DNA from: Spirochaetota bacterium
Lineage (GTDB): Bacteria; Spirochaetota; Spirochaetia; Treponematales; UBA12059
Reading direction: 5' to 3'
Assembly: GCA_003247225.1 (NCBI GenBank)
Contig: QKAK01000193.1
Span: 1-54,192, forward strand
Length of the DNA: 54,192 nt
Of this stretch, positions 18,928 to 29,061 are shown piece after piece (the first letter of the stretch is position 1; every line of letters starts with the position of its first letter). A program made the position numbers and the translations under genes. Under the pieces are notes generated by a model. It saw nothing but the letters and a program-made list of their open reading frames with translations. It did not search any database and was not told where the DNA came from.

Positions 18928-20729
18928 GCGCCCCCCGCGCGAACGAACCTGACGGCGGCGCCAAGGCGCCGCGCGTCGACCATATACGCTGGATAGGCAG
19001 GCTGTGGAAGGAAAAGGCCTGGCTGATCGTCGTCCTCTTCGCCCTGACCCTGCTGTCGAGCGCGGTGGCCGTCACCTACCCCTACCTCTGCAAGCGCCTG
19101 CTCGACACCATCCAGGGCCTGCTCGAGAGCGGCGCCGACGACGCCATGCGCGAGGTCGACCGCCTGCTCCTCGTATTCGCCGCGGTCGGCGTCGGGGGCC
19201 TCGTCGCCTCGCTGTTCCCCGGAATACGCGGAGTCACCAACTCCATCTTCGAGCACGCCATACGCTCCAAGTACTGGCGCAAGGTGCTGGCCAAGGACCA
19301 CTCGTTCTTCTCGAAGTTCTCGTCCGGCGACATCGTGACGAGGCTGACCGACGACATCTACGATTTCCCGAAGCTGTCGTGGTTCCTGTGCTCGGGCATC
19401 TTCAGGGCCGTCGAGTCGATCAGCAAGGTCGCGTTCTGCCTCGGCGCGATGTTCCTGCTCGACTGGAAGCTGACCCTGCTGTCCCTGATCCCGCTGCCGC
19501 TGATGATAGCCCTGTTCTACGTGACGCAGGACAGGATCTACGACACCTTCCAGAAGAACCAGCAGGCTATCAGCGCCATCAACACCAGGCTCGAGATGAG
19601 CTTCTCCGGAGTGCGCATCATCAAGGCCTACGCCTGCGAGGACAAGTACAGGCGCTTCTTCTCGGACGTGCTCAAGACCCGCTGGAACACCGAGATGGCG
19701 GTGGCCAGGCTCGAGGTCGTGCTCCACATGATCTACCAGTACATCGACTACGTGGCCCAGGTCGGGATCGTTTTCGCCGGCGGCCTGATGGCCGTGCGCG
19801 GCAGGATTTCCGTCGGCACCTTCTACGCCTTCTATACCTACCTGTCGATGCTGATCTACCCGATCCTCGACATACCGCAGCTATTCGTCTCGGGCAAGCG
19901 GGCCTTCGTCAACATCGACCGCCTCGAGGAGCTGGCCGAGCACCCCGAGCCGTCGCGCCCCGCCAACCCCGTCCCCGTCGGCGACGTCGCTACGATAGAG
20001 CTCGACGGGTACAGCTTCGGCTACGGCGACCGGCCGGGCGACGCCCTGTCGGACGTGTCGATGACGCTGCGCCGGGGCGAGCGCGTCGGGGTCATCGGCC
20101 CGGTAGGCTCTGGCAAGTCGACCCTGGTCAAGGCCCTGCTCGGCCTCCTGCCGGCGTCGTCGGGCAGGGTCCTCGTCAACGGCGTCGACCTGCGCGAGGC
20201 GGACCTGGCCGCCTACCGGGCCAGGATAGGCTACGTGCCCCAGGAGGCCCTGCTGTTCTCCGGCACCCTGCGCGATAACGTCGACCTCGGCTCCGACGCG
20301 CCGTCCGACGAGCTGTTCAGGGTGTCGGTCGAGGCGGCCCAGCTGACCGAGGAGCTGTCGAGCTTCGCGGACGGCGAGCGCACGGCGGTCGGGCAGCGCG
20401 GAGTGAGCCTCTCCGGAGGCCAGAAGCAGCGCATGGCCATAGCGCGCGCCGTGGCCAGGGAACCGCAGTTCCTGCTGTTCGACGATATCACCGCCAGCCT
20501 CGACGCGTCGAACGAGGAGCGGCTGATGCGCAGGCTCGACGAGCTCGACCCCGAGCTCGGCTACCTGATCGTATCGCACCGGCTATCGACGCTGCAGTAC
20601 GTCGACCGGGTGCTGTACCTCGAGGACGGCAAGGCGCGGGCGTTCGGCACCCACGAGGAGCTGATGGACCTGCCGTGGTATCGGGCGTTCATCACCGAGC
20701 ACATGGGCGCCGCGGCCGAGGCGGGCTGA
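18924..20729 (+). CDS. ABC exporter half-transporter 2 (permease-ATPase)
   Basis: GPVGSGKSTLVKALLG, VSLSGGQKQRMAIARAVA, FLLFDDITASLD; ATGA overlap with half-transporter 1. Confidence 0.92.
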   Translation: MSAPRANEPDGGAKAPRVDHIRWIGRLWKEKAWLIVVLFALTLLSSAVAVTYPYLCKRLLDTIQGLLESGADDAMREVDRLLLVFAAVGVGGLVASLFPGIRGVTNSIFEHAIRSKYWRKVLAKDHSFFSKFSSGDIVTRLTDDIYDFPKLSWFLCSGIFRAVESISKVAFCLGAMFLLDWKLTLLSLIPLPLMIALFYVTQDRIYDTFQKNQQAISAINTRLEMSFSGVRIIKAYACEDKYRRFFSDVLKTRWNTEMAVARLEVVLHMIYQYIDYVAQVGIVFAGGLMAVRGRISVGTFYAFYTYLSMLIYPILDIPQLFVSGKRAFVNIDRLEELAEHPEPSRPANPVPVGDVATIELDGYSFGYGDRPGDALSDVSMTLRRGERVGVIGPVGSGKSTLVKALLGLLPASSGRVLVNGVDLREADLAAYRARIGYVPQEALLFSGTLRDNVDLGSDAPSDELFRVSVEAAQLTEELSSFADGERTAVGQRGVSLSGGQKQRMAIARAVAREPQFLLFDDITASLDASNEERLMRRLDELDPELGYLIVSHRLSTLQYVDRVLYLEDGKARAFGTHEELMDLPWYRAFITEHMGAAAEAG

Positions 20730-20734
20730 GGTCG

Positions 20735-20784
20735 CCTCGTATCGAGGCGCTACGGCCTCGTATCGAGGCGCTACGGCCTCGATA
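20735..20784. repeat. 21-nt tandem duplication plus 9-bp inverted repeat at a convergent gene end
   Basis: (cctcgtatcgaggcgctacgg)x2 followed by cctcga; tatcgaggc-gctacg-gcctcgata stem-loop at 20761-20784. Confidence 0.85.
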
Positions 20785-21859
20785 GCAGCGACAGCGCCAG
20801 GAACGGGATGGCCGTCGCGCTGATTATCGCCCCGGTCCGTAGCGCGTCCGCGCCGCCTTCCAGGTCGCCCGAGTCGATGAGCATGATGCCGTTGACGGCC
20901 ATGGCGGCCCCTCCGGCCAGGATCAGGCCTCCGGCGATCACGCCTCCCGCCTGTATCTTGGAGGCACGCCGTATGGCCGCTTCCTCTTCACGGCTCAGGA
21001 AGCCCTCGGCTACCGGGTCGAAGGCGCGGTCGAACCGCGCGCGGGCCTCTTCGAAGCCCTGCTGGTAGCCGCGATCGTAGGCGTCACGCGCGGTCGCGGC
21101 GTCCCGGTCCGGGTCGGCGGCCGGCTCTACCGCCGCGGCGGCCTCAGCCGGGGCGGCGGCGTCGAGCCGGGCCTCCGGCTCGGAGACGTAGTCGTACTCG
21201 ACCCAGAAGCCGCGTATGGCCTCGTCCAGCGCCGTCTTCGTAGCCTCGGCCTTGCCCGAATCGCCCTCTACCGACAGCATCTCGCCGGCCGCCACCACGA
21301 AGGATCGCGGGATGGCCTCGAGCGACTCGGCGGCGTGGGCGTCCGAGCGTATGAACGCGGTCACCTCGACCGCTCCCTCGAAGCAATAGGCGTTCGTCCT
21401 GGTCGTGGCGGCGGCGCCGGCCGAGGCCACGACGTCTATGCCGAAATCGGTGCCGCGGACGCCGGCTATCGCCTGGGAGCTGCGCATCGAGAAGGTATCC
21501 GTGCCGGCCAGCCGCTCGACCTTGGCGCGCACCCGACCGTATACCAGCTGTAGCGATGTCTGGCCGTCCGACAGGCGCTCGAGCACGAAGGTAGTGTTCT
21601 CGGCCAGCTTGACCACGGCGCCGCCGGAGGCGAGCCGCATCTCGACGAAGACGCCCTTGCCGGTCTGCACCTGGTCGCCCTCGTATAGCTCGAGGCCGAT
21701 GGGATCGTCGACGCCCACCTTGCGGCCGGCCCTGATGACGAGCACGTCGTCGCCGCTCGAGTACTCGATCACCGCCGCCGGCGCGCCTTGCGCCCGGGCG
21801 GCCGGTACCGCCATCGCGACGATCAGCGCCAGCGTAAGGATTCTCGCCTTAGCATTCAT
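20771..21859 (-). CDS. FecR-domain signal-peptide protein
   Basis: Signal peptide; VGVDDPIGLELYEGDQVQTGKGVFVEMRLASGGAVVKLAENTTFVLE..RSSQAIAGVRGTDFGIDV (FecR); C-terminal TM segments. Confidence 0.85.
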   Translation of the reverse strand: MNAKARILTLALIVAMAVPAARAQGAPAAVIEYSSGDDVLVIRAGRKVGVDDPIGLELYEGDQVQTGKGVFVEMRLASGGAVVKLAENTTFVLERLSDGQTSLQLVYGRVRAKVERLAGTDTFSMRSSQAIAGVRGTDFGIDVVASAGAAATTRTNAYCFEGAVEVTAFIRSDAHAAESLEAIPRSFVVAAGEMLSVEGDSGKAEATKTALDEAIRGFWVEYDYVSEPEARLDAAAPAEAAAAVEPAADPDRDAATARDAYDRGYQQGFEEARARFDRAFDPVAEGFLSREEEAAIRRASKIQAGGVIAGGLILAGGAAMAVNGIMLIDSGDLEGGADALRTGAIISATAIPFLALSLLSRP

Positions 21860-21980
21860 CGGCCCACCTCCGGCTCGAGCGTTCCTAACGACTCGACTAT
21901 ACCACGGCCGGCCGCCCGTCGCAACGCGGCACGGGTCGTCGTTGATTTATCGGCTTACAGCGGCTATACTTGTGCGAAAT

Positions 21981-22946
21981 ATGGAGCAGTTGCTCAACGA
22001 AATCAGGATCGCCTACATAGATTCTGGCATTAATCAAATCCTCGCCGGCATACCGGAAGGCACTACCAACGCTCCGTACTCGATGCGCTTCAACCAGGCC
22101 GAGGAATACTTCATCGAGCTAGGGTCGCCGCTGCTGGTGCCCCACCTGCCGATCCATCACGATATACGTACGCCGGTCCCGGCCGCCGACTACGCCGCGG
22201 CCATACGCGACGTGGTCAGCCAGCTCGCCGCCGCGCTGCCGGAGTGCTTCTCGGGCCTCACCTATTTCTTCGATCCCGCCGAGATCCTGAAGCCGTGCTT
22301 CTACCGGCTCTACAAGGTCGAGTCCGACGTCTACCTCTACCTGCTCAGGGTGGACCTGCTGCCCAAGCCGTTCGACGCCGACACCATCGAGGCCGGCACC
22401 AACGACAGGACGCCCGCCTACTCGACGCGCCGGGTCTACCTCGAGTCGGAGCTGATACCGCTCGAGGCGGTCATGTGGGAAGCCGGCAGGGTCAAGGCCT
22501 TCAGGATCAAGCAGCTGATCTCCCAGACCTGGATCGGCGAGACCGGCAAGGGCTACCTCGTCAGGGGCGTGTGGATGGACAGCGACCTGTCGAAGTTCTT
22601 CACCAAGCTGTTCCTGCCGGCCGGCAAGCGCGTCTACCCGTTCTACCCGCTGTTCTGCAAGTACAAGACGCTCTGCTGCATGCCCCCGCTGCTCAGCGCC
22701 GACGGCCGGCGCGGCCTCATCCCGCTGCTCCATAAGGCAGTCCAATTCCTCGCCCCGGAGATAGGCCGGATACAGGAAGTCCTCAGGAACGCCAAGTTCG
22801 ACGAATCGCTACCGGAATTCAAGGCCCTTAGGGACAAGGTGCCGGAGTCGTGGAAGGCTCCGCTCTCCAGTTACAGCATCCTAGCGTACCTCAACGACCG
22901 CGAGCAGAAGGAGTACTCCCTCGACCATGCAAAAGATACGGCTTGA
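21981..22946 (+). CDS. Conserved hypothetical protein (likely spirochaete family)
   Basis: 321 aa from ATG 21981; no recognised domain; overlaps murD start by 20 nt. Confidence 0.75.
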   Translation: MEQLLNEIRIAYIDSGINQILAGIPEGTTNAPYSMRFNQAEEYFIELGSPLLVPHLPIHHDIRTPVPAADYAAAIRDVVSQLAAALPECFSGLTYFFDPAEILKPCFYRLYKVESDVYLYLLRVDLLPKPFDADTIEAGTNDRTPAYSTRRVYLESELIPLEAVMWEAGRVKAFRIKQLISQTWIGETGKGYLVRGVWMDSDLSKFFTKLFLPAGKRVYPFYPLFCKYKTLCCMPPLLSADGRRGLIPLLHKAVQFLAPEIGRIQEVLRNAKFDESLPEFKALRDKVPESWKAPLSSYSILAYLNDREQKEYSLDHAKDTA

Positions 22947-24315
22947 AGACATCCCCGGACTCCGCGTGACCGTCATGGGCCTCGGCCTGAACGGCGGCGG
23001 CGTGGCGTCGGCGCGCTTCTTCGCGGAGCGAGGCGCCGTCGTCACCGTGACCGATATGAAGGACGAGGCGGCGCTGGCCGAGTCGGTGGCCGCGCTGTCC
23101 GGCCTGGGCATCCGCTACGTACTCGGCCGCCACGAGGCGTCGGACTTCTCCGGCGCCGACCTCGTCATTAAGAATCCGGCCGTCAAGCCGGACAACCCGT
23201 ACCTGCTCGCGTCCAAGCGGGTCGAGACCGACCTATCGCTGTTCCTGCGCTTCTGCCCAGCGCGCGTGGCCGCCGTCACCGGGTCGAAGGGCAAGTCGAC
23301 GACGGCTACCGCGATGGCGTGGATGCTGAAGGCCGGCGGCCTCGACACCTACCTGGGCGGCAACATAACCGTATCGCCGCTCGGCTTCCTCGACAGCGCC
23401 GCGGCCGACTCCGTCGTCGTGCTCGAGCTATCGAGCTGGCAGCTCGGCGACCTCCGCGGCTCGGGCGTCCTCAAGCCCCGCGTCGCCGCGCTGACCCGCA
23501 TCGTGCCTGACCACCTCGACCGGTACGGAACGATGGAGGCCTACGTCGCCGACAAGCGCCTCATCTACGCCGATCAGGACGCTTCGGACTGGACCGTATT
23601 CGACCTCGACGACCCGTACGGGCGATCGTTCGCCTCCGAGACCAAGGCCGGCCTGCTCGGCTACGGGGCGAGCCTGCCCCCCGGTACCTACGGCGTCCGG
23701 GTGCCGGCCGACGGCGGCCCCTGCGTCGCCAGGTTGCCGGACTCGGGCGAGGCCGTACTGGTTCCGGAGCACCTGCTCGTGCCCGGGGCGCACGCCAGGC
23801 GGAACCTCGCGGCGGCCGCCCTCTCCGCGTGGGCCTTCGGCGTCGCGCCGGCGCGTATCGCCGAGGCCGCGGCGACCTTCCCCGGCGTCGAGCACCGGCT
23901 CGAGCCTATACGCGATAGGCGCGGCGTCCGCTGGTTCAACGACTCGGCGGCCACCGTTCCGGAGGCCACGAAGGCCGCCGTCGAGGCGTTCGACGCGCCG
24001 GTCGTGCTGATCACCGGCGGCACCGACAAGAAGCTCGAGTTCCAGGCGGCCCGCGGCGCCTACGCCAGGGCCGCTTCGGTCGTGCTGCTATCCGGGACGG
24101 GCACCGACAAGATACTGCCGCTGCTCGACGCCGACGGCGTCCGGCACAGCGGCCCCTACGGGGACATAGGCCTAGCGGTCGCCGAGGCCGATAGGCTGGC
24201 GGCGCCCGGCTCCGTCGTCGTGCTGTCGCCCGGCTGCACCTCGTTCGGCATGTTCAAGAACGAGTTCGACCGCGGCAGGCGGTTCAAGGCCGCCGTGGCC
24301 GAGCTGCCTGACTGA
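22927..24315 (+). CDS. murD: UDP-N-acetylmuramoylalanine--D-glutamate ligase
   Basis: VTGSKGKSTTATAMAWML, VLELSSWQLGDL, HRLEPIRDRRGVRWFNDSAATVPEATKAAVEAF, LSPGCTSFGMFKNEFDRG. Confidence 0.93.
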   Translation: MQKIRLEDIPGLRVTVMGLGLNGGGVASARFFAERGAVVTVTDMKDEAALAESVAALSGLGIRYVLGRHEASDFSGADLVIKNPAVKPDNPYLLASKRVETDLSLFLRFCPARVAAVTGSKGKSTTATAMAWMLKAGGLDTYLGGNITVSPLGFLDSAAADSVVVLELSSWQLGDLRGSGVLKPRVAALTRIVPDHLDRYGTMEAYVADKRLIYADQDASDWTVFDLDDPYGRSFASETKAGLLGYGASLPPGTYGVRVPADGGPCVARLPDSGEAVLVPEHLLVPGAHARRNLAAAALSAWAFGVAPARIAEAAATFPGVEHRLEPIRDRRGVRWFNDSAATVPEATKAAVEAFDAPVVLITGGTDKKLEFQAARGAYARAASVVLLSGTGTDKILPLLDADGVRHSGPYGDIGLAVAEADRLAAPGSVVVLSPGCTSFGMFKNEFDRGRRFKAAVAELPD

Positions 24316-24329
24316 CGACCGCCTCGTCC

Positions 24330-24363
24330 TAGCGGGCTCCCCTAGCGGGCTCCCCTAGCGGGA
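24330..24363. repeat. 13-nt tandem repeat (about 2.6 copies) spanning the stop codon of the minus-strand gene
   Basis: tagcgggctcccc repeated at 24330, 24343 and partially 24356; CTA stop at 24355-24357. Confidence 0.85.
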
Positions 24364-25185
24364 GTACGCGACCGCGCAGTAGCCTACGGACGAATCGCCG
24401 CCTGGCGCGAGCTCGTCGCTCGAGCCGCGCATGACCAGCCTCGATGAGGGAGCGCCGAGCCGCTTGGCGAAGGACATCGCGGCTACCGCGGCTCCGACCG
24501 AGCAGGCGGAGCCGCGCAGCTCGGCCTGCCTGAGCGACTCCGCCTCGTCCATGGCCAGGAAGGCGTCGGTGATATCCTTGTCGGCGCGCAGGGCCCAGGC
24601 GAAGCCGCCGGGAGCCGGGCCGCCCGGCTCGAAGCCGTAGGCCTTGCCGTAGTGCGTCAGGTCGGTGGAGCCGAGCACGAACAGGCGACGGCCCGACGAG
24701 GCCTGGTAGTCGGCGAGGGCCGAGCCGAGGGCGGCCGAGCGCTCGTCGTTCGGCGCTCGTACGCATACGACCGGAGTTCCCGGGAATCGGCGGGCGGCCA
24801 TAGGCAGGTGCACCTCCACCGTATTATCGGCCCCCCGTTCGCCCTGGGCCGATACGGCGCGCGCCAGGGCCTCCCGCAGATCGGCGTCCGCCGGGGCGGC
24901 GCCGAACGGCGTATCGAAGCCGTCCTCCATGTAGATCCTGAATTCGGCGCCCGCCGGCAGGTGCCCGCCTACGATGACGACGACGTCGGCCTCCCCGGCC
25001 GACATCCATGCCGACCAGGCTATCCTGCCGGAGTAGTGCCATCCGGCGTGCGGAGCGATAGCCGCGACGGCTCCGACGACGCGGGTCTGCTCGTCGAGCC
25101 TGGTCCACGCGTCGAGCTTGGCGCCCGCCTCCGGCCCCGATGGCGGATACCATCCTTCCGGCAGGCGTCGGGTGCGTATAGCCAT
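24355..25185 (-). CDS. AmmeMemoRadiSam system protein B (MEMO1 family)
   Basis: VVGAVAAIAPHAGWHYSGRIAWSAW, VVIVGGHLPAG, LGSTDLTHYG, GSACSVGAAVAAMSFA. Confidence 0.85.
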   Translation of the reverse strand: MAIRTRRLPEGWYPPSGPEAGAKLDAWTRLDEQTRVVGAVAAIAPHAGWHYSGRIAWSAWMSAGEADVVVIVGGHLPAGAEFRIYMEDGFDTPFGAAPADADLREALARAVSAQGERGADNTVEVHLPMAARRFPGTPVVCVRAPNDERSAALGSALADYQASSGRRLFVLGSTDLTHYGKAYGFEPGGPAPGGFAWALRADKDITDAFLAMDEAESLRQAELRGSACSVGAAVAAMSFAKRLGAPSSRLVMRGSSDELAPGGDSSVGYCAVAYSR

Positions 25186-25237
25186 GGTGCCTCCTCTCGG
25201 TTCCAAAAACGCGATATTCGGATTATACTGCATCACT

Positions 25238-26509
25238 ATGAAACGCGAACCATTACTTATAGCTATATGCTCGTTCGTTGTTATAGGCGCGATCGTCGCC
25301 TGGCCGGTCCTGCGCGTCGCCAAGGCCCTGGACTCGGGCGAAGCGGCGGCCCGCGCGTCGTTCTCGGAGCTTCGGCGCGACGCCCTGAATACGATATACG
25401 CCCCGGAGGACTCGGTAGACGGTCCGTGGAGAGCCAAGGTCGCCGGCGTCTGGTCTGCGCAGCCCAACCTCCTGGCCGTCATCGTCAAGGACTCGGGCGG
25501 CGAGGTCCTGTACGCCAGGCCCGGCTCGTCGCCGTACTACTCCCGAACCGACGACGGGCTCGGCTTCGAGCGCCCCGAGGGCTCGACCACGCGTTTCAGC
25601 GGCCCCATCTCCTCGGGCATGAGCGTCGAGGCGCTGTACGTGACCCTGACGCAGGAGGCCGCGTTCTACCCGATCCGCGACGGCGCCGTGGCCCTCGCCT
25701 CGCTCCTGGCCCTGCTGGTCGCCTGGCTGCTCGCCGCGACGAACGCCAAGCCTGAGCCCGCGCTCGAGGCCGCCCGCGGGACGCCGGAGGCCGCCGGCGA
25801 CGATTGGGAGCCGAGCATACCGGAACTCATACCGCCCGAGTCGTCGCTCTACGCCGAGGATCCCTTCTTCGATGACGCGCCGCCGTCCGAGGCCGCGCCG
25901 GAGCCCGAGCCGGCGGCCGACGATCAGGCCGCGCCGGCCGAGCGGCCCGAGCCGAAGGCCTCCTTCATAGGCCGGGACGACCTGCCCGAAGGCAGCCTCG
26001 ACGGCCCTCGCGGGCTGTTCGACGCCGAGACCGGCCTCGGCTGGGAGGCGTACCTTCGCGAGCGGCTCAGCGCCGAGCTCAGGCGATCGGCCTCGTTCGA
26101 GCAGGACCTGTCGCTGCTCATCGCGTCGATCGACGGCGCGGAGCGCGGCGACGAGGAGTTCAACCTGTTCGCCTCGTCGGTACGGGATTATTTCAGCTTC
26201 AAGGACATGGCCTTCCTATTCGGGAATAACGGGGCCGCGCTGATCCTACCGAACATGGACGTGGACCACGCGCTCAGGATGTGCGGCGAGCTGATGAAGA
26301 AGCTATCCGCGTCGATGGCCGGAAGGCTCCCGGGCGGCGTCGGCGTCTGCATGGGCCTGTCCTCGAGGGCCGGCCGCCTCGTCGACGCCGACCGAATCAT
26401 CGGCGAGTCGATGGCCGCCCTCTCGAAGGCCCGTTCCGACGGCCAGGGCGGCATCATGGCCTTCCGCCCCGACCCGGAGAAGTTCCGCGCGTATCTCGCC
26501 GGCCAATAG
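25238..26509 (+). CDS. Membrane protein with degenerate GGDEF-like domain
   Basis: Two TM segments, acidic linker, then GLFDAETGLGWEAYLRERLSAEL..LSLLIASIDG..FSFKDMAFLFGNNGAALILPN..GVCMGLSS; no GG(D/E)EF signature. Confidence 0.65.
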   Translation: MKREPLLIAICSFVVIGAIVAWPVLRVAKALDSGEAAARASFSELRRDALNTIYAPEDSVDGPWRAKVAGVWSAQPNLLAVIVKDSGGEVLYARPGSSPYYSRTDDGLGFERPEGSTTRFSGPISSGMSVEALYVTLTQEAAFYPIRDGAVALASLLALLVAWLLAATNAKPEPALEAARGTPEAAGDDWEPSIPELIPPESSLYAEDPFFDDAPPSEAAPEPEPAADDQAAPAERPEPKASFIGRDDLPEGSLDGPRGLFDAETGLGWEAYLRERLSAELRRSASFEQDLSLLIASIDGAERGDEEFNLFASSVRDYFSFKDMAFLFGNNGAALILPNMDVDHALRMCGELMKKLSASMAGRLPGGVGVCMGLSSRAGRLVDADRIIGESMAALSKARSDGQGGIMAFRPDPEKFRAYLAGQ

Positions 26510-27448
26510 CTACGGACGGAGCTCGGCGAGAGGCTTCAGGGCCTCGGTCAGGCTCCATGCCGGCAGGTACATCCCGCGGTCCCGCTGCGACGAGCGGGCC
26601 GGGTAGCGCCCGTCGGCGCGGGCCGCCTCTACGGCCAGGCTCAGGGTCCTGCCGTTCCCGAGGCGCAGCTCCAGCTCGACGGCCGCGTCGCCGGCCGGCT
26701 CGGACGCGCCGGCGTAATCGTCGCCGCGCAGCGCGGCTATCGCCCGTATCATGGCGTCTACCTTCATCGCGTCGAGCGCCTCGCCGCCGCTCGTCCAGCC
26801 CTTCCCCGACCTGGTGATCGCGTAGTCGAGGCTCCCCGCCGCGCCGTCCGCTCCGGCCATCGATCCCCTGACCACGAGCTCCTCGACCGCGTCGGGGGCC
26901 GGGGGCGACGACCAGGCGCGCAGGTCGAGCCAGCTCGAGCGCCTGCCGAGCACGTACGAGGCCATGCCGGAGGCTACGGCGTACGACTCCGGCCCTGCGC
27001 CGATCGATATATAGACCGTGCCGGGTGACGACGCGTACGAACCGAGGGTGAACGCGCAGAGCGCCTTGCCGCCGCCGTCCAGCATGGTCACCTCGCGCGC
27101 CCCGTCTCCCAGGCCCAGGGCCGGCCGCGACGAGGGGTCCTTGGCTACGGGCTCCGCCTTCTCTATCGAGTCGACCGCCCGTATGAACGCGGCCACGCGC
27201 GCCGCGTCCGCCGGTAGCCGCCCTTCGCCGTCGACCGCCTCCCAGCCTTCGCCCGCCTTCACGAGCTCGACCGGATCGTCTCCGGAGATACGGATCGAAG
27301 CGACCGCCGACGCGTCGCCCAGCAGGTCCCGCCTGTCGGCCTTAGACGCCGACGAACCCGGCGACAGCGTCAGGCCGAGCGCCACGAGCAGCGCGAGCGC
27401 CGCGTCGACTGTCGCCGCGGCGCGGATTCGTTTCCTATAGTCGATCAT
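26510..27448 (-). CDS. DUF4340-type protein of a Gld-like ABC operon
   Basis: N-terminal TM, SIRISGDDPVELVKAGEGWEAVDGEGRLPADAARV repeats; ATGA overlap with the GldG-like gene. Confidence 0.75.
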   Translation of the reverse strand: MIDYRKRIRAAATVDAALALLVALGLTLSPGSSASKADRRDLLGDASAVASIRISGDDPVELVKAGEGWEAVDGEGRLPADAARVAAFIRAVDSIEKAEPVAKDPSSRPALGLGDGAREVTMLDGGGKALCAFTLGSYASSPGTVYISIGAGPESYAVASGMASYVLGRRSSWLDLRAWSSPPAPDAVEELVVRGSMAGADGAAGSLDYAITRSGKGWTSGGEALDAMKVDAMIRAIAALRGDDYAGASEPAGDAAVELELRLGNGRTLSLAVEAARADGRYPARSSQRDRGMYLPAWSLTEALKPLAELRP

Positions 27449-29058
27449 GCCTCGCCTCCCCTCGACGGCCTCGAACCTTCCTCCGCCCTGCGCCTGCGAA
27501 CCGAGCGCGCGAGGCCGAAGGCCGCGACGCCGATCGGCACGACTCCGAGGCAGACGATATAGGTCAGGGCGACCAGGAAGTCGCGCAGGCCCTCGTCGGC
27601 GACGCGGTTCAGCCGCGTATCGGCGACGGCCCTCGTCCGGATGGCGATCAGGTCGTCGCTCGAGCTTAGCCAGTCGGCGGCGGACAGCGCGAACGACGCG
27701 TTGAAGCCCGAGTCGCTCATCCGCATCAGGTCGCTCAGGAAGTCGGCCGACGAGACGACGACCATGCGCGTCGGCGGGGACTCGGGCCGCGGCGGCTCGA
27801 TCGGCGGCGCCCCGTCCCTGTACGGCAAATCCCCGGCCATGAAGGCGCTCTTCCACGACCCGCTCGCCGAGGCCGCGAGCAGGTATTGGCCGCCCGTGCC
27901 GTCGCGCTCGAGCGCGTACAGGGCCTGGTCGCCCGGGCCCGCCGCCAGGCGCTCGACCTGCAGCCAGGCCTTCGGGCTGGTCTTCGCGAGCTCGACGTAC
28001 TCGACGCCGTCGACCGGGCGGAGTCGCAGCGGGCTCGGCCAGAACAGGTCGAGGCCGCCGAAGCGGGCGGTCATCGGCGAGTCCTCCGATACGAAGCGCT
28101 CGTCGACGATCACCCAGAACGGATAGCGGACGTACTGCACCTGGTACGAGCCGCTCGGCGCCTGGACCTGGAACGGCACGGTCAGGCTGGACTGGTCGAG
28201 CACCAGCGAGCGCTCCACGTCGAAGCCGTATGACGACAGGACCGACAGGAGCCCGCCGTCCGGCACCGCGGAGGCCGCGAGCCCGTAGTCCGCCCGCACG
28301 TCGACGCCCTTGACCGCGAAGAAGGCCTTACCGCCGCGCATCACGAAGGCGTCGACGAAGGCCGCGTCGTAGCGGTCCATCGCCGCGTTGCCGAGCACGA
28401 ACAGCACGTCGACGTCGTCGTCGACGGCCCGGCCGCGCTCGAGCTCGCGCGTCTCGTAGCCGGCCCTCGCGAGGCTGGCCCGGAGCGTCTGATAGTCGCC
28501 GGACACGCTCTTGTCGGCGTCGCCGACGAGCAGCCCGACCACCTGGCCGTCGTTCGATACGACCGACCTGACGGCCTTGACCAGCTCGTACTCGAGGGTG
28601 GCGGTCGACAGCACTGAGGGTATGGTCTCGTGGCGGTCGAGGTACTCGACGACGATGCCGGAGTACACGATCGCGACGCGCTGCTCCGACCGCTCGACCA
28701 CCTGCATCTGCTGGGCGGCGACGCCGAAGCCGTCGGCCTCGGCCGGGTCGTCGCCCGGGTCTACGATCCGTACGCGTACCTTGCCCTCGCTGACCGACTC
28801 GAGCTCGCGCAGGAAGTCCTCGATCTCGCCCGGCCCGGGATGACGCTCGGCCAGGCTCTTCGAGACGAAGTAGCTGATCCGCACGCTCTCCGGTATATCG
28901 TCGCGCAGCTTCCTCGCCGCGTCCGACAGCGTGAACATCCTCGTCGAGGTCAGGTCGAGCCGCGCGTAGTACATCGTCGACGCCGCGGCCGCTAGGGCCA
29001 GCCCGGCGACGACCAGGGCGAGCAGCAGTCGCTCCCTCTTGCGTATCGTATCGAGCAT
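27445..29058 (-). CDS. GldG-like ABC auxiliary protein
   Basis: TM-anchored; LDLTSTRMFTLSDAARKLRDDIPESVRISYFVSKSLAERHPG; C-terminal TM LTYIVCLGVVPIGVAAFGL. Confidence 0.85.
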   Translation of the reverse strand: MLDTIRKRERLLLALVVAGLALAAAASTMYYARLDLTSTRMFTLSDAARKLRDDIPESVRISYFVSKSLAERHPGPGEIEDFLRELESVSEGKVRVRIVDPGDDPAEADGFGVAAQQMQVVERSEQRVAIVYSGIVVEYLDRHETIPSVLSTATLEYELVKAVRSVVSNDGQVVGLLVGDADKSVSGDYQTLRASLARAGYETRELERGRAVDDDVDVLFVLGNAAMDRYDAAFVDAFVMRGGKAFFAVKGVDVRADYGLAASAVPDGGLLSVLSSYGFDVERSLVLDQSSLTVPFQVQAPSGSYQVQYVRYPFWVIVDERFVSEDSPMTARFGGLDLFWPSPLRLRPVDGVEYVELAKTSPKAWLQVERLAAGPGDQALYALERDGTGGQYLLAASASGSWKSAFMAGDLPYRDGAPPIEPPRPESPPTRMVVVSSADFLSDLMRMSDSGFNASFALSAADWLSSSDDLIAIRTRAVADTRLNRVADEGLRDFLVALTYIVCLGVVPIGVAAFGLARSVRRRRAEEGSRPSRGGEA

Positions 29059-29061
29059 CGC

